Shown: positions 27,085 to 36,560, counted from the first letter of the stretch. The stretch is DNA of 64,000 nt from Buttiauxella selenatireducens (GCF_031432975.1 NZ_CP133838.1:1364001-1428000); one strand, 5' to 3'. A program made the numbers and translations. Notes: generated by a model not told the origin, from the letters alone.

Positions 27085-27096
27085 ACTCGGTTTTTC

Positions 27097-27119
27097 CCCC
27101 AGTCATCTCCTGGCTGGGG
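27097..27119. terminator. Hairpin after the small secreted protein gene
   Basis: CCCCAGTCA and TGGCTGGGG pair with one G-U pair around a five-base loop. It is followed by TTTGGTTATTT on the plus strand and TTTTT lies before it, so it could also work in the opposite direction. Confidence 0.65.
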
Positions 27120-27154
27120 TTTGGTTATTTCAATCATTTACTCCGCTTAAAAAC

Positions 27155-27279
27155 CCCGCCAGCAAAACCTAACTGCGCAAAAAGCGTGGTGCCTGTAAAT
27201 CCTCGACCAGTTCATTCACTAACTCAAACAACATTCCGATTAATGCACGGTTCACGTCCGGTGTATGGGCGCGGCTTAA
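27155..27279 (-). repeat. Left copy of a direct repeat flanking the restriction island (gene 3' fragment)
   Basis: This copy encodes the last 36 codons plus stop (27169-27279) of the small gene that is intact at 35053-35484, plus its downstream flank. The two copies differ at five bases in the coding part, all in synonymous positions, so the peptide (LSRAHTPDVNRALIG through FLRS) is identical. Upstream of the fragment the similarity ends abruptly. It marks the left boundary of the island. Confidence 0.85.
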
Positions 27280-27415
27280 ACCTCACTCCTCCAGTCGCCC
27301 GAAGTCTTGAGGAGAGCGTTTAACGTGTTGCCTAAACTGTTTTAGCTCTCCATACTGTGGTTTACAAAATATGATTTTTTTTAATTTTCATAAACCAAAA
27401 CAAATGGAGGTCAGC

Positions 27416-28483
27416 ATGTTCGGAGAACGTCTTAAACGGGCTCGCTCTGCCGCTGGCCTGTCTATGAAAGAGTTATCTCTGCAGGCAGGCGTAAGCGCCA
27501 ACATGATCAAAAAGTACGAGCATGATGAGAGCATGCCAAGTTCCGGTGTGCTGATCAAAATGTCTCGTGCACTTGGGGTTCGCAATGAGTATTTTTTCCG
27601 GCCAACAAAGTATGAGTTGAAAGGTATTGAGTACCGAAAACGTAGCTCAACACCCACAAAGATGCTTAACCGAATCAAGGCTGATGTTCTAGATCAAGCT
27701 GAACGTTGGATGGAGCTATCTAACTTATGGCCAAACTTTCCCGTACCTGAATTTACAAAATTATCTTTTTCTATTTCCCATATAGATGAATATGCACAAA
27801 TTGAGGTCATCGCAAATGAGCTTCGGGGCGTATGGGAATTAGGCAGCCAACCGATAGCAAGTATTATTGATGTCTTAGAGTGTCATGGAATAATTGTTAT
27901 TGTTACCGATGTTGATACCACTGAAAAGTTTGATGGTTGCCAGGCATCAGTTGGCAATACACCTATTATTGTTATTTCATCCAAATGGTCAGGGGATCGG
28001 CAGCGTTTCACTTTGGCTCATGAATTAGGGCACTTAATTCTGCATGGTATGCTGAATGCTTCTCTTGATGAGGAGAAGGCATGTAATCGATTTGCAGGAG
28101 CATTTATTTTTCCAGAAACATCAGTTCGTCAAGCCCTTGGAGTATCGCGACGGAATCTTGAAGTGCAAGAATTGTATCTTCTCAAAATGGACTTCGGATT
28201 GAGTATGATGGCCACGATTTATCGTGCTGCTGATTTGGCAATCATTAATGATACTAAGCGTAAAGAGCTTTTTATGTTTTTCTCCATGCGGAAATGGCGA
28301 AGCCAGGAACCAGGCGAGCCTTACCCTGCAGAAACGACTAGTTTATTCAAACAGTTGGTTTTTCGTGGTTTGGGAGAAAATATCATTTCCGAGTCCAAAG
28401 CGGCCGAACTTCTAGGTATGTCATTGGTTAGTTTCCACAACATGCGCAAGTTGGTAGGGCCGGATGTTAATTTTAATCAGTGA
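27416..28483 (+). CDS. XRE-family HTH regulator with ImmA/IrrE metallopeptidase domain
   Basis: The 355-residue protein has an N-terminal XRE helix-turn-helix (residues 1-60; RLKRARSAAGLSMKELSLQAGVS) and a C-terminal ImmA/IrrE domain with the zinc motif AHELGHLILH (about residue 202). Proteins of this design are repressors inactivated by proteolysis in mobile elements, or antitoxin-like partners. The ATG at 27416 has GGAGG upstream; a longer start at 27371 lacks support. Its end overlaps the next gene by 20 bp, so the two are a translational unit. It is A+T-rich compared with the core genes. Confidence 0.9.
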   Translation: MFGERLKRARSAAGLSMKELSLQAGVSANMIKKYEHDESMPSSGVLIKMSRALGVRNEYFFRPTKYELKGIEYRKRSSTPTKMLNRIKADVLDQAERWMELSNLWPNFPVPEFTKLSFSISHIDEYAQIEVIANELRGVWELGSQPIASIIDVLECHGIIVIVTDVDTTEKFDGCQASVGNTPIIVISSKWSGDRQRFTLAHELGHLILHGMLNASLDEEKACNRFAGAFIFPETSVRQALGVSRRNLEVQELYLLKMDFGLSMMATIYRAADLAIINDTKRKELFMFFSMRKWRSQEPGEPYPAETTSLFKQLVFRGLGENIISESKAAELLGMSLVSFHNMRKLVGPDVNFNQ

Positions 28484-28949
28484 TGCCAATATAATAATCG
28501 ATATGGAAGAAGGAGGATTAGTTGAACTAATTTTCTCTCTTCCCCATTCCTTCAAAGTTCCTGATATTTTGTTTTATGATGAACTTGAAGAGCAGCATTC
28601 AAATTTGCTTGAAAGCGGCCTTCAACTTGGTGAATTAACCTCAGAAACAATGCGATATGCTATGAATTTAGCCGAAAAAGCAACCGGGCCAAGTCGAAAT
28701 GATTGCTTTGCATTATCATTAGCGAAGCAGGAAGAATGCCCGTTATTAACTGGCGATCTTGCATTACGTTCATTGGCTCAGTCTGAAGGGGTTGAAGTTA
28801 AAGGAACTATCTGGATTGTTGAGGAGTTAATTCATCATGGATTGATGACAATTATTGAGGCTGAAAGTGCGTACAACCTTATGCGTGATGCGGGGCGACG
28901 CTTACCATGGGACACTGCTTTTAGACGCTTACAAGAACTGGAATTATAA
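28464..28949 (+). CDS. PIN-domain protein, partner of the XRE-ImmA gene
   Basis: The 161-residue protein has the acidic PIN-like nuclease residues: Asp in ISDANIIID near the N terminus, Asp in SRNDCFALSLA (about residue 79), and Asp in LTGDLALRSLA (about residue 97). PIN proteins are metal-dependent RNases and are the toxins of many toxin-antitoxin pairs. The 20-bp overlap with the XRE-ImmA gene supports a toxin-regulator pair. The pair lies next to a restriction system, a common arrangement in defence islands. RNase activity is inferred from the fold. Confidence 0.8.
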   Translation: MLILISDANIIIDMEEGGLVELIFSLPHSFKVPDILFYDELEEQHSNLLESGLQLGELTSETMRYAMNLAEKATGPSRNDCFALSLAKQEECPLLTGDLALRSLAQSEGVEVKGTIWIVEELIHHGLMTIIEAESAYNLMRDAGRRLPWDTAFRRLQELEL

Positions 28950-29153
28950 ATTCAGAAGGTCAATATCCATCCGTTTTTGCATGTGATTTTCTTATTTTGT
29001 GTTAGCTGATGGCTGAATCCGTGTGCCCTTTATAGGGCAAATCATTACTCACTCGGCAACTATCAACTGTCCAAAACTTCGTTTCAGGTCATTACGCAAC
29101 GCACTAATATGTGTGAAAATCAGCGCTTACCCTTTACCGTTGAGACCGATGCT

Positions 29154-31589
29154 ATGGCTGGCGTGAACAAAACGAATCTGACCGAAACGGACATCATCAC
29201 CAAGTTTATCCTCCCTGCGATTATCGATGCAGGCTGGAGCATGATGTCGCAGGTGCGCCAGGAGGTGAAACTCCGCGACGGTAAAGTGGTGGTGCGCGGC
29301 AAGCTGGCGGCACGCTTAACCGTGAAATCAGCCGATATTGTGCTTTACCACAAACCAGGATTGCCGCTTGCCGTCATCGAAGCAAAAGCCAATAAGCATG
29401 AAATCGGCAAAGGGATGCAGCAAGGGTTGGATTACGCCCGCTTGCTCGACGTGCCATTTGTGTTTGCCTCCAATGGCGATGGCTTTATCTTTCACGATAA
29501 AACCAACGCTCTCCAGCTTGAATCTGAAATCAAGCTGGACGATTTCCCCACTCCTGAGCAACTTTGGAATAAATACTGTGTCTGGAAAGGTTTTACCGCC
29601 GAACAGATGCCCGTCATCAGCCAGGATTACCACGATGACAGCTCAGGTAAATCTCCGCGTTATTACCAACTCCAGGCGATAAATAAAACCGTAGAAGCCG
29701 TTTCTGCCGGGCAAAACCGAGTATTGCTGGTGATGGCAACCGGAACCGGGAAAACCTACACGGCTTTCCAGATAATCTGGCGCTTATGGAAAGCAAAAAG
29801 TAAGAAACGCATCCTGTTCCTCGCTGACCGCAATATTCTGGTTGATCAAACCAAAACAAACGACTTCCAGCCTTTTGGCAGCGCGATGACCAAAATCACC
29901 GGGCGAACTATCGATCCAGCCTACGAAATCCAGCTGGCGTTGTACCAGGCGATTACCGGACCAGAAGAGTATCAGAAAGCCTTTAAACAAGTTGCGCCAG
30001 ATTTCTTTGACCTGATAGTTATCGACGAATGCCACCGTGGCAGCGCATCAGAAGACAGCGCCTGGCGTGAAATCCTCGAATACTTCAGCAGCGCCACACA
30101 AATTGGCCTGACTGCCACGCCGAAAGAAACTGAAGAAGTCTCGAGTACCGACTACTTTGGCGAACCGGTTTATACCTATTCCCTGAAAGAAGGTATTGAA
30201 GATGGTTTCCTGGCACCGTACAAAGTGGTGCGCGTCGATATCGACGTAGACTTACAGGGCTGGCGTCCCACCAAAGGGCAGGTAGATAAACACGGTGAGA
30301 TTATCGAAGACCGTATTTATAACCAGAAAGATTTCGACCGCACGATGGTGATTGATGAACGCACCATGCTGGTGGCGCAAACCATCACCGATTACTTAAA
30401 ACGCACCAACCCGATGGATAAAACCATCGTCTTTTGTAACGACATCGACCATGCCGACAGAATGCGCCGGGCGCTGGTAAACCTGAACCCGGAGCAGGTT
30501 AAAAAGAACGAAAAGTATGTGATGAAAATTACCGGCGACGATGACATAGGCAAAGGGCAACTGGATAACTTCATCAACCCCAAAAAAGCGTACCCGGTGA
30601 TTGCCACCACCTCCGAACTGATGAGCACCGGTGTAGATGCCCAAACCTGCAAGTTGGTGGTGTTGGATCAAAACATCCAGTCGATGACCAAGTTCAAACA
30701 GATCATCGGGCGCGGAACGCGCATTAATGAAAAGCACGGCAAATTGTGGTTCACCATTCTCGACTTCAAAAAAGCCACCGAACTGTTTGCTGATGAACGC
30801 TTTGACGGTGTACCGGAAAAAGTGATCCGCACCACGCCGAAAGAGATTACCGACCCCGATTCAGATTTTGACGAGCAACTGGAAGACGAAACGCCAGAGA
30901 ACGAATTGCCTGACGAAATTAACGGCGTCGAAGAACCTTTTGCAACGTATGACCCGGCACCAGGTGATGGAACGGGCGCATTTGAAGAAGACGAAGAGAA
31001 CAAAATCCGTAAATTCCACGTCAACGGCGTGGCGGTAAAAGTGCTGGCGAAACGGGTTCAATACTACGATGCCGACGGTAAATTGGTCACCGAATCCTTC
31101 CAGGATTACACCCGCAAAACCTTGCTGAAAGATAAAGACTACGCATCACTTGATGGCTTTACTCGCAAGTGGCATTCTGCCGCCCGCAAGCAGGTAATCA
31201 TCGAGGAACTGCAACAATTGGGCGTTCTTTGGGACGTGCTGGCAGAAGAAGTGGGTAAAGATCTCGACCCGTTTGATCTGCTTTGCCACGTTGTGTATGG
31301 TCAGCCACCGTTAACGCGCCAGGAACGGGCCAATAATGTGCGCAAGCGTAACTATTTCACCAAATATTCCGCGCCTGCGCAGAACGTATTAAATACGTTG
31401 CTGGATAAATACGCCGACGAAGGTGTACAGGAAATCGAGGATATTCAGGTGTTGAAACTCAAACCGTTTGATACCCTGGGTCGCCCGCTGGAAATCATCA
31501 AAAGCAGTTTTGGTAACAAGCAGGCTTACGAAGATGCCGTTAACGAACTGGAAAACGAAATCTACCAGCTACCGCCACGCTCCGCCTGA
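29154..31589 (+). CDS. hsdR: Type I restriction enzyme R subunit HsdR
   Basis: The product has about 811 residues. An N-terminal PD-(D/E)xK nuclease domain is visible ([10 protein letters not shown]...VIEAKAN, about residues 58-80). The superfamily-2 translocase follows, with Walker A MATGTGKT (about 190), DECHRG (about 290) and QIIGRGTRI (about 505), then a C-terminal helical domain that binds the methylase. It cuts unmethylated DNA after translocation. The start is set at ATG 29154 because relatives begin shortly before [11 protein letters not shown]; a frame from 29109 is open but adds an unrelated stretch. It is the first of hsdR, hsdM, hsdS. Confidence 0.95.
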   Translation: MAGVNKTNLTETDIITKFILPAIIDAGWSMMSQVRQEVKLRDGKVVVRGKLAARLTVKSADIVLYHKPGLPLAVIEAKANKHEIGKGMQQGLDYARLLDVPFVFASNGDGFIFHDKTNALQLESEIKLDDFPTPEQLWNKYCVWKGFTAEQMPVISQDYHDDSSGKSPRYYQLQAINKTVEAVSAGQNRVLLVMATGTGKTYTAFQIIWRLWKAKSKKRILFLADRNILVDQTKTNDFQPFGSAMTKITGRTIDPAYEIQLALYQAITGPEEYQKAFKQVAPDFFDLIVIDECHRGSASEDSAWREILEYFSSATQIGLTATPKETEEVSSTDYFGEPVYTYSLKEGIEDGFLAPYKVVRVDIDVDLQGWRPTKGQVDKHGEIIEDRIYNQKDFDRTMVIDERTMLVAQTITDYLKRTNPMDKTIVFCNDIDHADRMRRALVNLNPEQVKKNEKYVMKITGDDDIGKGQLDNFINPKKAYPVIATTSELMSTGVDAQTCKLVVLDQNIQSMTKFKQIIGRGTRINEKHGKLWFTILDFKKATELFADERFDGVPEKVIRTTPKEITDPDSDFDEQLEDETPENELPDEINGVEEPFATYDPAPGDGTGAFEEDEENKIRKFHVNGVAVKVLAKRVQYYDADGKLVTESFQDYTRKTLLKDKDYASLDGFTRKWHSAARKQVIIEELQQLGVLWDVLAEEVGKDLDPFDLLCHVVYGQPPLTRQERANNVRKRNYFTKYSAPAQNVLNTLLDKYADEGVQEIEDIQVLKLKPFDTLGRPLEIIKSSFGNKQAYEDAVNELENEIYQLPPRSA

Positions 31590-31601
31590 TCGCCCAACAA
31601 T

Positions 31602-31758
31602 AACCCTCACCCTGGCCCTCTCCCTCAGGGAGAGGGGACTGTCTGGTTCCTCCCAGGCCCTAAAGGTGAGGGACTGTCCGGTTTCTCTCTAGCTCTAAAG
31701 GCGAGGGGGCTGACTTGTTGTTTCCCTCTCCCTCAGGGAGAGGGTTAGGGTGAGGGTT
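31602..31758. repeat. 157-bp inverted-repeat element between hsdR and hsdM
   Basis: The ends are near-perfect 35-bp inverted repeats (AACCCTCACCCT... and ...AGGGTGAGGGTT). Each arm carries its own smaller hairpin, CCCTCTCCCT-c-AGGGAGAGGG. The middle holds two related copies of a CCTAAAGGTGAGGG/CTCTAAAGGCGAGGG unit. It encodes nothing and looks like a small non-autonomous repeat of the type scattered in enterobacterial intergenic regions. It could form a large RNA fold between the two genes. Confidence 0.8.
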
Positions 31759-31831
31759 GTATTGAGGGGAATTTTTCGCTTCACCGGCACAAACGCTGCC
31801 GGTAGCACTTTTTTAAGAATGGATAACAAAC

Positions 31832-33304
31832 ATGTCAATTAGCTCAGTCATTAAATCTCTACAGGACATCATGCGCAAAGATGCAGGCGTGGACGGCGAT
31901 GCCCAGCGCCTCGGCCAGCTTTCCTGGCTGCTGTTCCTGAAAATTTTTGACACTCAGGAAGAAGAGCTGGAACTGGAGCAAGACGATTACCAGTTGCCGA
32001 TCCCCAAACGTTACCTGTGGCGCACCTGGGCGGCGAACAGCGAAGGCATTACCGGTGACGAACTGCTGGAATTTGTGAACGACGACCTGTTCCCAACATT
32101 AAAAAGCCTCACCGCGCCAATCGACAAAAATCCGCGTGGCTTTGTGGTGAAACAAGCGTTTAGCGATGCCTATAACTACATGAAAAACGGCACCTTACTG
32201 CGCCAGGTGATCAACAAACTTAACGAAATCGACTTTAGCAGCAGCTCTGAGCGCCACCTGTTTGGTGATATTTACGAGCAAATCCTGCGCGACCTGCAAA
32301 ACGCAGGCAACGCGGGTGAGTTCTACACCCCGCGTGCGGTCACGCGCTTTATGGTTAACCGCATCGACCCGAAACTGGGCGAGTCCATTATGGACCCCGC
32401 CTGCGGTACTGGCGGCTTCCTGGCCTGTTCGTTCGACCACGTGAAAGAGCATTACGTCAAAACCACCGCTGACCACCAGATTTTGCAAAAGCAAATTCAC
32501 GGCGTGGAGAAAAAACAGCTCCCACATCTGCTGTGCACCACCAATATGTTGCTGCACGGCATTGAAGTGCCGGTACAAATCCGCCACGACAACACGCTCA
32601 ATAAACCGCTTTCCTCCTGGGATGAGCAACTGGACGTGATTGTCACCAACCCACCGTTTGGCGGCACCGAAGAAGACGGTATCGAGAAAAACTTCCCAGC
32701 GGAAATGCAGACCCGCGAAACTGCCGATCTGTTCCTGCAACTGATTATTGAAGTGCTGGCGAATAAAGGCCGCGCCGCTGTCGTCCTGCCGGACGGCACG
32801 CTATTTGGTGAAGGTGTGAAAACCAAAATCAAAAAGCTGCTGACCGAAGAGTGCAACCTGCACACCATCGTGCGCCTGCCAAACGGCGTGTTTAACCCGT
32901 ACACCGGCATTAAAACCAATATTCTGTTCTTCACCAAAGGCCAGCCGACCAAAGAGATTTGGTTCTATGAGCATCCGTACCCAGCGGGCGTGAAGAACTA
33001 CAGCAAAACCAAACCGATGAAGTTTGAGGAGTTCCAGGCGGAGATCGACTGGTGGGGCAGCGAAACCGATGGTTTTGCCAGCCGTGAAGAGAACAACCAG
33101 GCGTGGAAAGTGGGCATCGACGAAATCATTGCCCGCAACTTTAACCTCGACATCAAAAACCCGTACCAGGGCGAAACCATCAGCCACGACCCGGACGAAC
33201 TGCTGGCGAAATTCCAGCAGCAGCAGGGCGAAATCAGCGAACTGCGCTATAAGTTACGCGACATCCTTGGTGCCGCGTTGGCAGGCAACAAGGGGGCAAA
33301 CTGA
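31832..33304 (+). CDS. hsdM: Type I DNA methyltransferase M subunit HsdM
   Basis: The 490-residue N6-adenine methyltransferase has the helical N-terminal domain (DVQRLGQLSW-type block near residue 25), GEFYTPRAVTRFMV, the S-adenosylmethionine motif DPACGTGGFL (about residue 190) and catalytic NPPF (about 273). With HsdS it forms the modification enzyme M2S1 and with HsdR the restriction complex. It starts 243 bp after hsdR, beyond the repeat element, and its stop overlaps the hsdS start in ATGA. Confidence 0.96.
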   Translation: MSISSVIKSLQDIMRKDAGVDGDAQRLGQLSWLLFLKIFDTQEEELELEQDDYQLPIPKRYLWRTWAANSEGITGDELLEFVNDDLFPTLKSLTAPIDKNPRGFVVKQAFSDAYNYMKNGTLLRQVINKLNEIDFSSSSERHLFGDIYEQILRDLQNAGNAGEFYTPRAVTRFMVNRIDPKLGESIMDPACGTGGFLACSFDHVKEHYVKTTADHQILQKQIHGVEKKQLPHLLCTTNMLLHGIEVPVQIRHDNTLNKPLSSWDEQLDVIVTNPPFGGTEEDGIEKNFPAEMQTRETADLFLQLIIEVLANKGRAAVVLPDGTLFGEGVKTKIKKLLTEECNLHTIVRLPNGVFNPYTGIKTNILFFTKGQPTKEIWFYEHPYPAGVKNYSKTKPMKFEEFQAEIDWWGSETDGFASREENNQAWKVGIDEIIARNFNLDIKNPYQGETISHDPDELLAKFQQQQGEISELRYKLRDILGAALAGNKGAN

Positions 33305-35004
33305 TGGCCGTTGAGAAATTGATAACCGACCATTTCGATACCTGGACTTCAGCCCTGCAAACCCGTTCCACCGCCGGACGCGGCAGCAACGGCAAAATCG
33401 ACCTATACGGCATTAAGAAGCTGCGCGAGCTGATTCTGGAACTGGCGGTGCGCGGCAAACTGGTGCCGCAAGACCCGAATGATGAACCGGCGTCGGAGTT
33501 GTTAAAGCGTATTGCCGCTGAAAAAGCCGAACTGGTAAAGCAGGGGAAGATTAAAAAGCAGAAACCTTTGCCGGAAATTAGCGAGGATGAGAAGCCTTTT
33601 GAATTGCCGAAGGGATGGGAGTGGGTGCATCTTCCTGATATTTATTATTCAATTTCTGATTCATCTAATAAAATAAAGTCCTCAGAAATACTACCAGAGG
33701 GAAGATATCCAGTTATCGAGCAAAGCCAAGAGTTTATTTCTGGCTATTGCAATGATGAACATCTTTTAATAAAGATAGATAATCCTGTTGTTGTTTTTGG
33801 TGATCACACAAGAAATATTAAATTTATTGATTTTGACTTTGTTGTTGGCGCCGATGGGGTGAAAATTTTATCACCTGTACTAACGTGTGAGCGTTACTTT
33901 TTTTGGCAGTTGCGATCATTAAAATTAGAAGTAAGAGGGTATGCGAGACACTTCAAAGTCTTAAATAGCCAATTATTTGCATTGCCTCCCTTTGCAGAGC
34001 AGGAGCGAATAGTTGAAAAAATTTACTCTTTAATGTCCCTTTGCGATCAACTGGAACAGCAATCCCTGACCAGTCTGGATGCGCATTCTCAGCTTGTCGA
34101 AACTTTACTGGCAACGCTCACCGACAGCCAAAACGCAGAAGAACTCGCCGAAAGCTGGGCGCGAATCAGCCAGCATTTCGACACGCTATTTACCACAGAA
34201 GCGAGTATCGACGCCCTTAAACAAACCATTCTGCAACTGGCGGTGATGGGTAAACTGGTACCGCAAGACCCGAACGATGAACCCGCCGCTGAACTGTTAA
34301 AACGTATTGAGCAGGAAAAAACGCAACTGGTGAAAGAAGGCAAAATTAAAAAACAAAAACCTTTGCCGCCAGTTAGCGATGAAGAAAAGCCTTTTGAATT
34401 GCCGCAGGGTTGGGAGTGGTGTCGAATTGGTGATTATAGTTTGTCAACAGAGTATGGTATTTCCCATAAAACATTTAAAGCAACCCTAGGGGTGCCTGTT
34501 TTAAAAATGGGAGATATTCAAAACGGGGATGTTATTTTAGGTGGGCAACAAGTTGTAGATGCAGATATTGATGAATTACCATATTTATACTTGGAAAAGA
34601 GAGATGTACTGTACAACCGAACTAATAGCGCGGAGCTTGTTGGGAAGTCAGGGGTTTATTTAGGTGAAGATAATGTTTACACGTATGCCTCTTATTTGAT
34701 TCGAATTAGAACTATTAAAGAGAAAAATATACCTGAATTTCTCAATTTAAATATGCAAGCACCATTTTTTAGACTTACTCAGATTAACCCACATGTTAAA
34801 CAGCAATGTGGGCAAGCTAATGTTAATGGCACTATAATGAAAAATATGGTGATAGCCGTCGCTCCTATAAAAGAACAAGAGAGAGTAATTCAGAAAGTTG
34901 TAGAACTTTGTAATATTTGCGATCACCTCAAGTCCCGTCTGCAATCCGCCCAGCAGACGCAACTCCACCTCGCAGACGCACTGACCGAAAGCGCATTAAA
35001 CTAA
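33304..35004 (+). CDS. hsdS: Type I specificity subunit HsdS
   Basis: The 566-residue protein has two target-recognition domains (about residues 105-230 and 375-525), each followed by a helical spacer. A block of about 50 residues (KLVPQDPNDEPASELLKRI through FELPKGWEW) occurs twice, ahead of each recognition domain, reflecting the internal symmetry of HsdS. The recognition domains (33,630-34,000 and 34,430-34,900) are visibly richer in A+T than the conserved blocks, as expected if they are swapped by recombination. It determines which bipartite sequence is methylated or cut; the target cannot be read from sequence. Confidence 0.95.
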   Translation: MAVEKLITDHFDTWTSALQTRSTAGRGSNGKIDLYGIKKLRELILELAVRGKLVPQDPNDEPASELLKRIAAEKAELVKQGKIKKQKPLPEISEDEKPFELPKGWEWVHLPDIYYSISDSSNKIKSSEILPEGRYPVIEQSQEFISGYCNDEHLLIKIDNPVVVFGDHTRNIKFIDFDFVVGADGVKILSPVLTCERYFFWQLRSLKLEVRGYARHFKVLNSQLFALPPFAEQERIVEKIYSLMSLCDQLEQQSLTSLDAHSQLVETLLATLTDSQNAEELAESWARISQHFDTLFTTEASIDALKQTILQLAVMGKLVPQDPNDEPAAELLKRIEQEKTQLVKEGKIKKQKPLPPVSDEEKPFELPQGWEWCRIGDYSLSTEYGISHKTFKATLGVPVLKMGDIQNGDVILGGQQVVDADIDELPYLYLEKRDVLYNRTNSAELVGKSGVYLGEDNVYTYASYLIRIRTIKEKNIPEFLNLNMQAPFFRLTQINPHVKQQCGQANVNGTIMKNMVIAVAPIKEQERVIQKVVELCNICDHLKSRLQSAQQTQLHLADALTESALN

Positions 35005-35034
35005 GCCACCTGGCGGGTGGCGTTCTCCGCTAAC

Positions 35035-35163
35035 CCGCCAGCAAAACCTGACCTAACTGCGCAAAAAGCGTGGTGCCTGTAAATCCTCGACCAGTTCGTT
35101 CACCAGCTCAAACAACATTCCGATTAATGCACGGTTCACATCCGGCGTATGGGCGCGGCTTAA
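35035..35163 (-). repeat. Right copy of the direct repeat flanking the restriction island
   Basis: It contains the 3' end of the intact gene at 35053-35484 and its flank. Compared with the copy at 27155-27279 it has five synonymous changes in the coding part and a five-base insertion just before the stop-side flank. It marks the right boundary of the island. Confidence 0.85.
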
Positions 35164-35484
35164 TAGCGTCTGGGTCAGCGCGTGGCAGTACTGGCGTTGT
35201 ATTTCTGAATCGCTATTCACCTGTATTTTCACTTCTTTTTCTACGGTCAGGCGTTCTACCAGATACGCGGGAAGAGGCTGCTCAAAGGCGGTTTTCATCA
35301 CTTCCAGGCAGTGTGCGATTCGCCCACAAAGCGCTTGTTGTTCGGTTTCTGTCTGGCATTCGATGAGTTCGTCGGCAAGGGATTCGCAGACGTCGAGAAG
35401 CTGGAATAAATCCATACAGGCGGTGATCGGGGAAAGCAGGGCGTTGCTGTATTGAGGCTGTGAAATCGTTTGAGCTGACATCAT
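35053..35484 (-). CDS. Small helical protein, P4-satellite-type accessory gene
   Basis: The 143-residue product is mostly alpha-helical, acidic and leucine-rich, with no signal peptide or catalytic motif. It contains LDVCESLADELIECQTETEQQALCGRIAHCLE and the C-terminal NRALIGMLFELVNELVEDLQAPRFLRS. I associate it with small genes that sit beside Ash-type frames in P4-like satellite elements, but I do not know its function. AGGAAA lies eight bases before the ATG at 35484. Its 3' end is duplicated 8 kb away. Confidence 0.7.
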   Translation of the reverse strand: MMSAQTISQPQYSNALLSPITACMDLFQLLDVCESLADELIECQTETEQQALCGRIAHCLEVMKTAFEQPLPAYLVERLTVEKEVKIQVNSDSEIQRQYCHALTQTLLSRAHTPDVNRALIGMLFELVNELVEDLQAPRFLRS

Positions 35485-35767
35485 GGCAATGATTTCCTAC
35501 AGAGTAAGGGGTATCACCATCACCTGAGTTCCTACGCTCGGGTGGCGGCGCTGATGAGGGTAGGAAACCGACCTCTAAGGAATATCGGTCAGCCCGAAGG
35601 CTGCCCCACCAGCGCCACCGTTTATAAGGATAAAGGTGTGTTGGTGCCGCGACAACAAAAAAGACGTAAGCCTCTGATATTGCCTTAGAGAAAACCGGGT
35701 TCCTACGCCCGGCACCAGATTTTGCTGGTGCGCAGTAAGAATACGCCCGTGAGTTTGCAGCTGACAA
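35282..35767 (-). CDS. Ash-like phage-satellite frame overlapping the preceding gene
   Basis: A 161-codon frame overlaps the 143-residue gene out of phase over 200 bp. Its N-terminal half (CAPAKSGAGRRNPVFSK, then AYVFFVVAAPTHLYPYKRW) resembles the Ash protein family of phage P4 and related satellites. The overlapped C-terminal half is arginine- and proline-rich and may be only a shadow. Whether the whole frame is translated is uncertain. The upstream part (35485-35767) is the more credible section. Confidence 0.4.
   Translation of the reverse strand: MSAANSRAYSYCAPAKSGAGRRNPVFSKAISEAYVFFVVAAPTHLYPYKRWRWWGSLRADRYSLEVGFLPSSAPPPERRNSGDGDTPYSVGNHCHDVSSNDFTASIQQRPAFPDHRLYGFIPASRRLRIPCRRTHRMPDRNRTTSALWANRTLPGSDENRL
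35485..35720. repeat. TTCCTAC repeat cluster in a P4-like leader region
   Basis: GTTCCTACGC occurs at 35528-35537 and 35699-35708, TTTCCTAC at 35493-35500, and the complement GTAGGAAAC at 35560-35568. Short complementary repeats of this kind govern immunity-RNA pairing in P4-type satellites. The similarity in layout is suggestive only. Confidence 0.45.
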
Positions 35768-35880
35768 GTTGAATTACAGCGCTTTCAGCGTTGCATTTTT
35801 GAACTGCGAGAGTGTTCGCAAAAGGTGAATTAAGAGTGGATGACAATGGTTGATGCGACCGGGTGTCAGGCCACTACCGG

Positions 35881-36297
35881 TCAAACGGATTTTGCTGGTT
35901 GGCGTGCTGTGAATTCCAGCGCCAAGCCAATGAGCGTCATATTTTGTACCGAAGGTTCCCCAGACGCTGCAATAAGCATTCCCTGGAATTTCAGTTTTTT
36001 AAATGGCCCGTTAATGATGAGCCTGGCGCGCAGAGCTGGCATAGATAAAGAGCTGATGGGGTAAATAATCCGGCCTTTGATGGCGATCGGTATTTTCCTC
36101 AGATCAATGCGTTGCAGGACGCCAACGGTCGTGTAGAGCACCGCCACCGGCGTGACGGAGATTAATGGCTGGGCTGACACACTGACAAAATCCAGCAACA
36201 GTTCAGGTCGCAGGTAGTGCAGGCCCGCATGAGGCACAGTCACGCCTGGGATTTCCGGCATGGGGAAAGTCTCCGGGAATAGCTGCAAATCATTCAT
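35881..36297 (-). CDS. Hypothetical protein
   Basis: The frame encodes about 138 residues from ATG 36297 (MNDLQLFPETFPMPEIPGV); a longer start at 36384 is possible. It is rich in short hydrophobic strands (LLLDFVSVSAQPLISVTPVAVLY) with no signal peptide, no cysteine and no known motif, which suggests a beta-sheet protein. Initiation signals are weak. I do not recognise it. It lies between the satellite remnant and the ynb operon and could be part of the mobile region. Confidence 0.45.
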   Translation of the reverse strand: MNDLQLFPETFPMPEIPGVTVPHAGLHYLRPELLLDFVSVSAQPLISVTPVAVLYTTVGVLQRIDLRKIPIAIKGRIIYPISSLSMPALRARLIINGPFKKLKFQGMLIAASGEPSVQNMTLIGLALEFTARQPAKSV

Positions 36298-36560
36298 GGA
36301 TTTATCATCCGTTATGCCCTGTTCATCTGATAAGGGTAGACGACATTGATAACGATGCGCAGCCCCCACGACGATATAACCCATGCGCTGATTTAGCCGG
36401 TCGCATTAATCTCATTAAGTCATGGAAACTTCTGAATTATCAGTTACGAGCCGCGAATGATTCGATATTCATCGCACTGATGGAACGGAAGGGTCGAGCC
36501 CATTAAACAATAGTGGTAGTTTTATTATCCAACTTAGCTCGCTCATTATCAGGGAACATG
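36298..36560. promoter_or_regulatory. Upstream region of the ynb operon
   Basis: This gap should hold the ynb promoter. No specific element can be assigned. AGGGA at 36551-36555 is the ynbA ribosome site. Confidence 0.4.

Noticed and set aside
35840-36064. Rightward frame of 74 codons after the satellite remnant
   Set aside because: It overlaps the better supported leftward frame and has no recognisable features.
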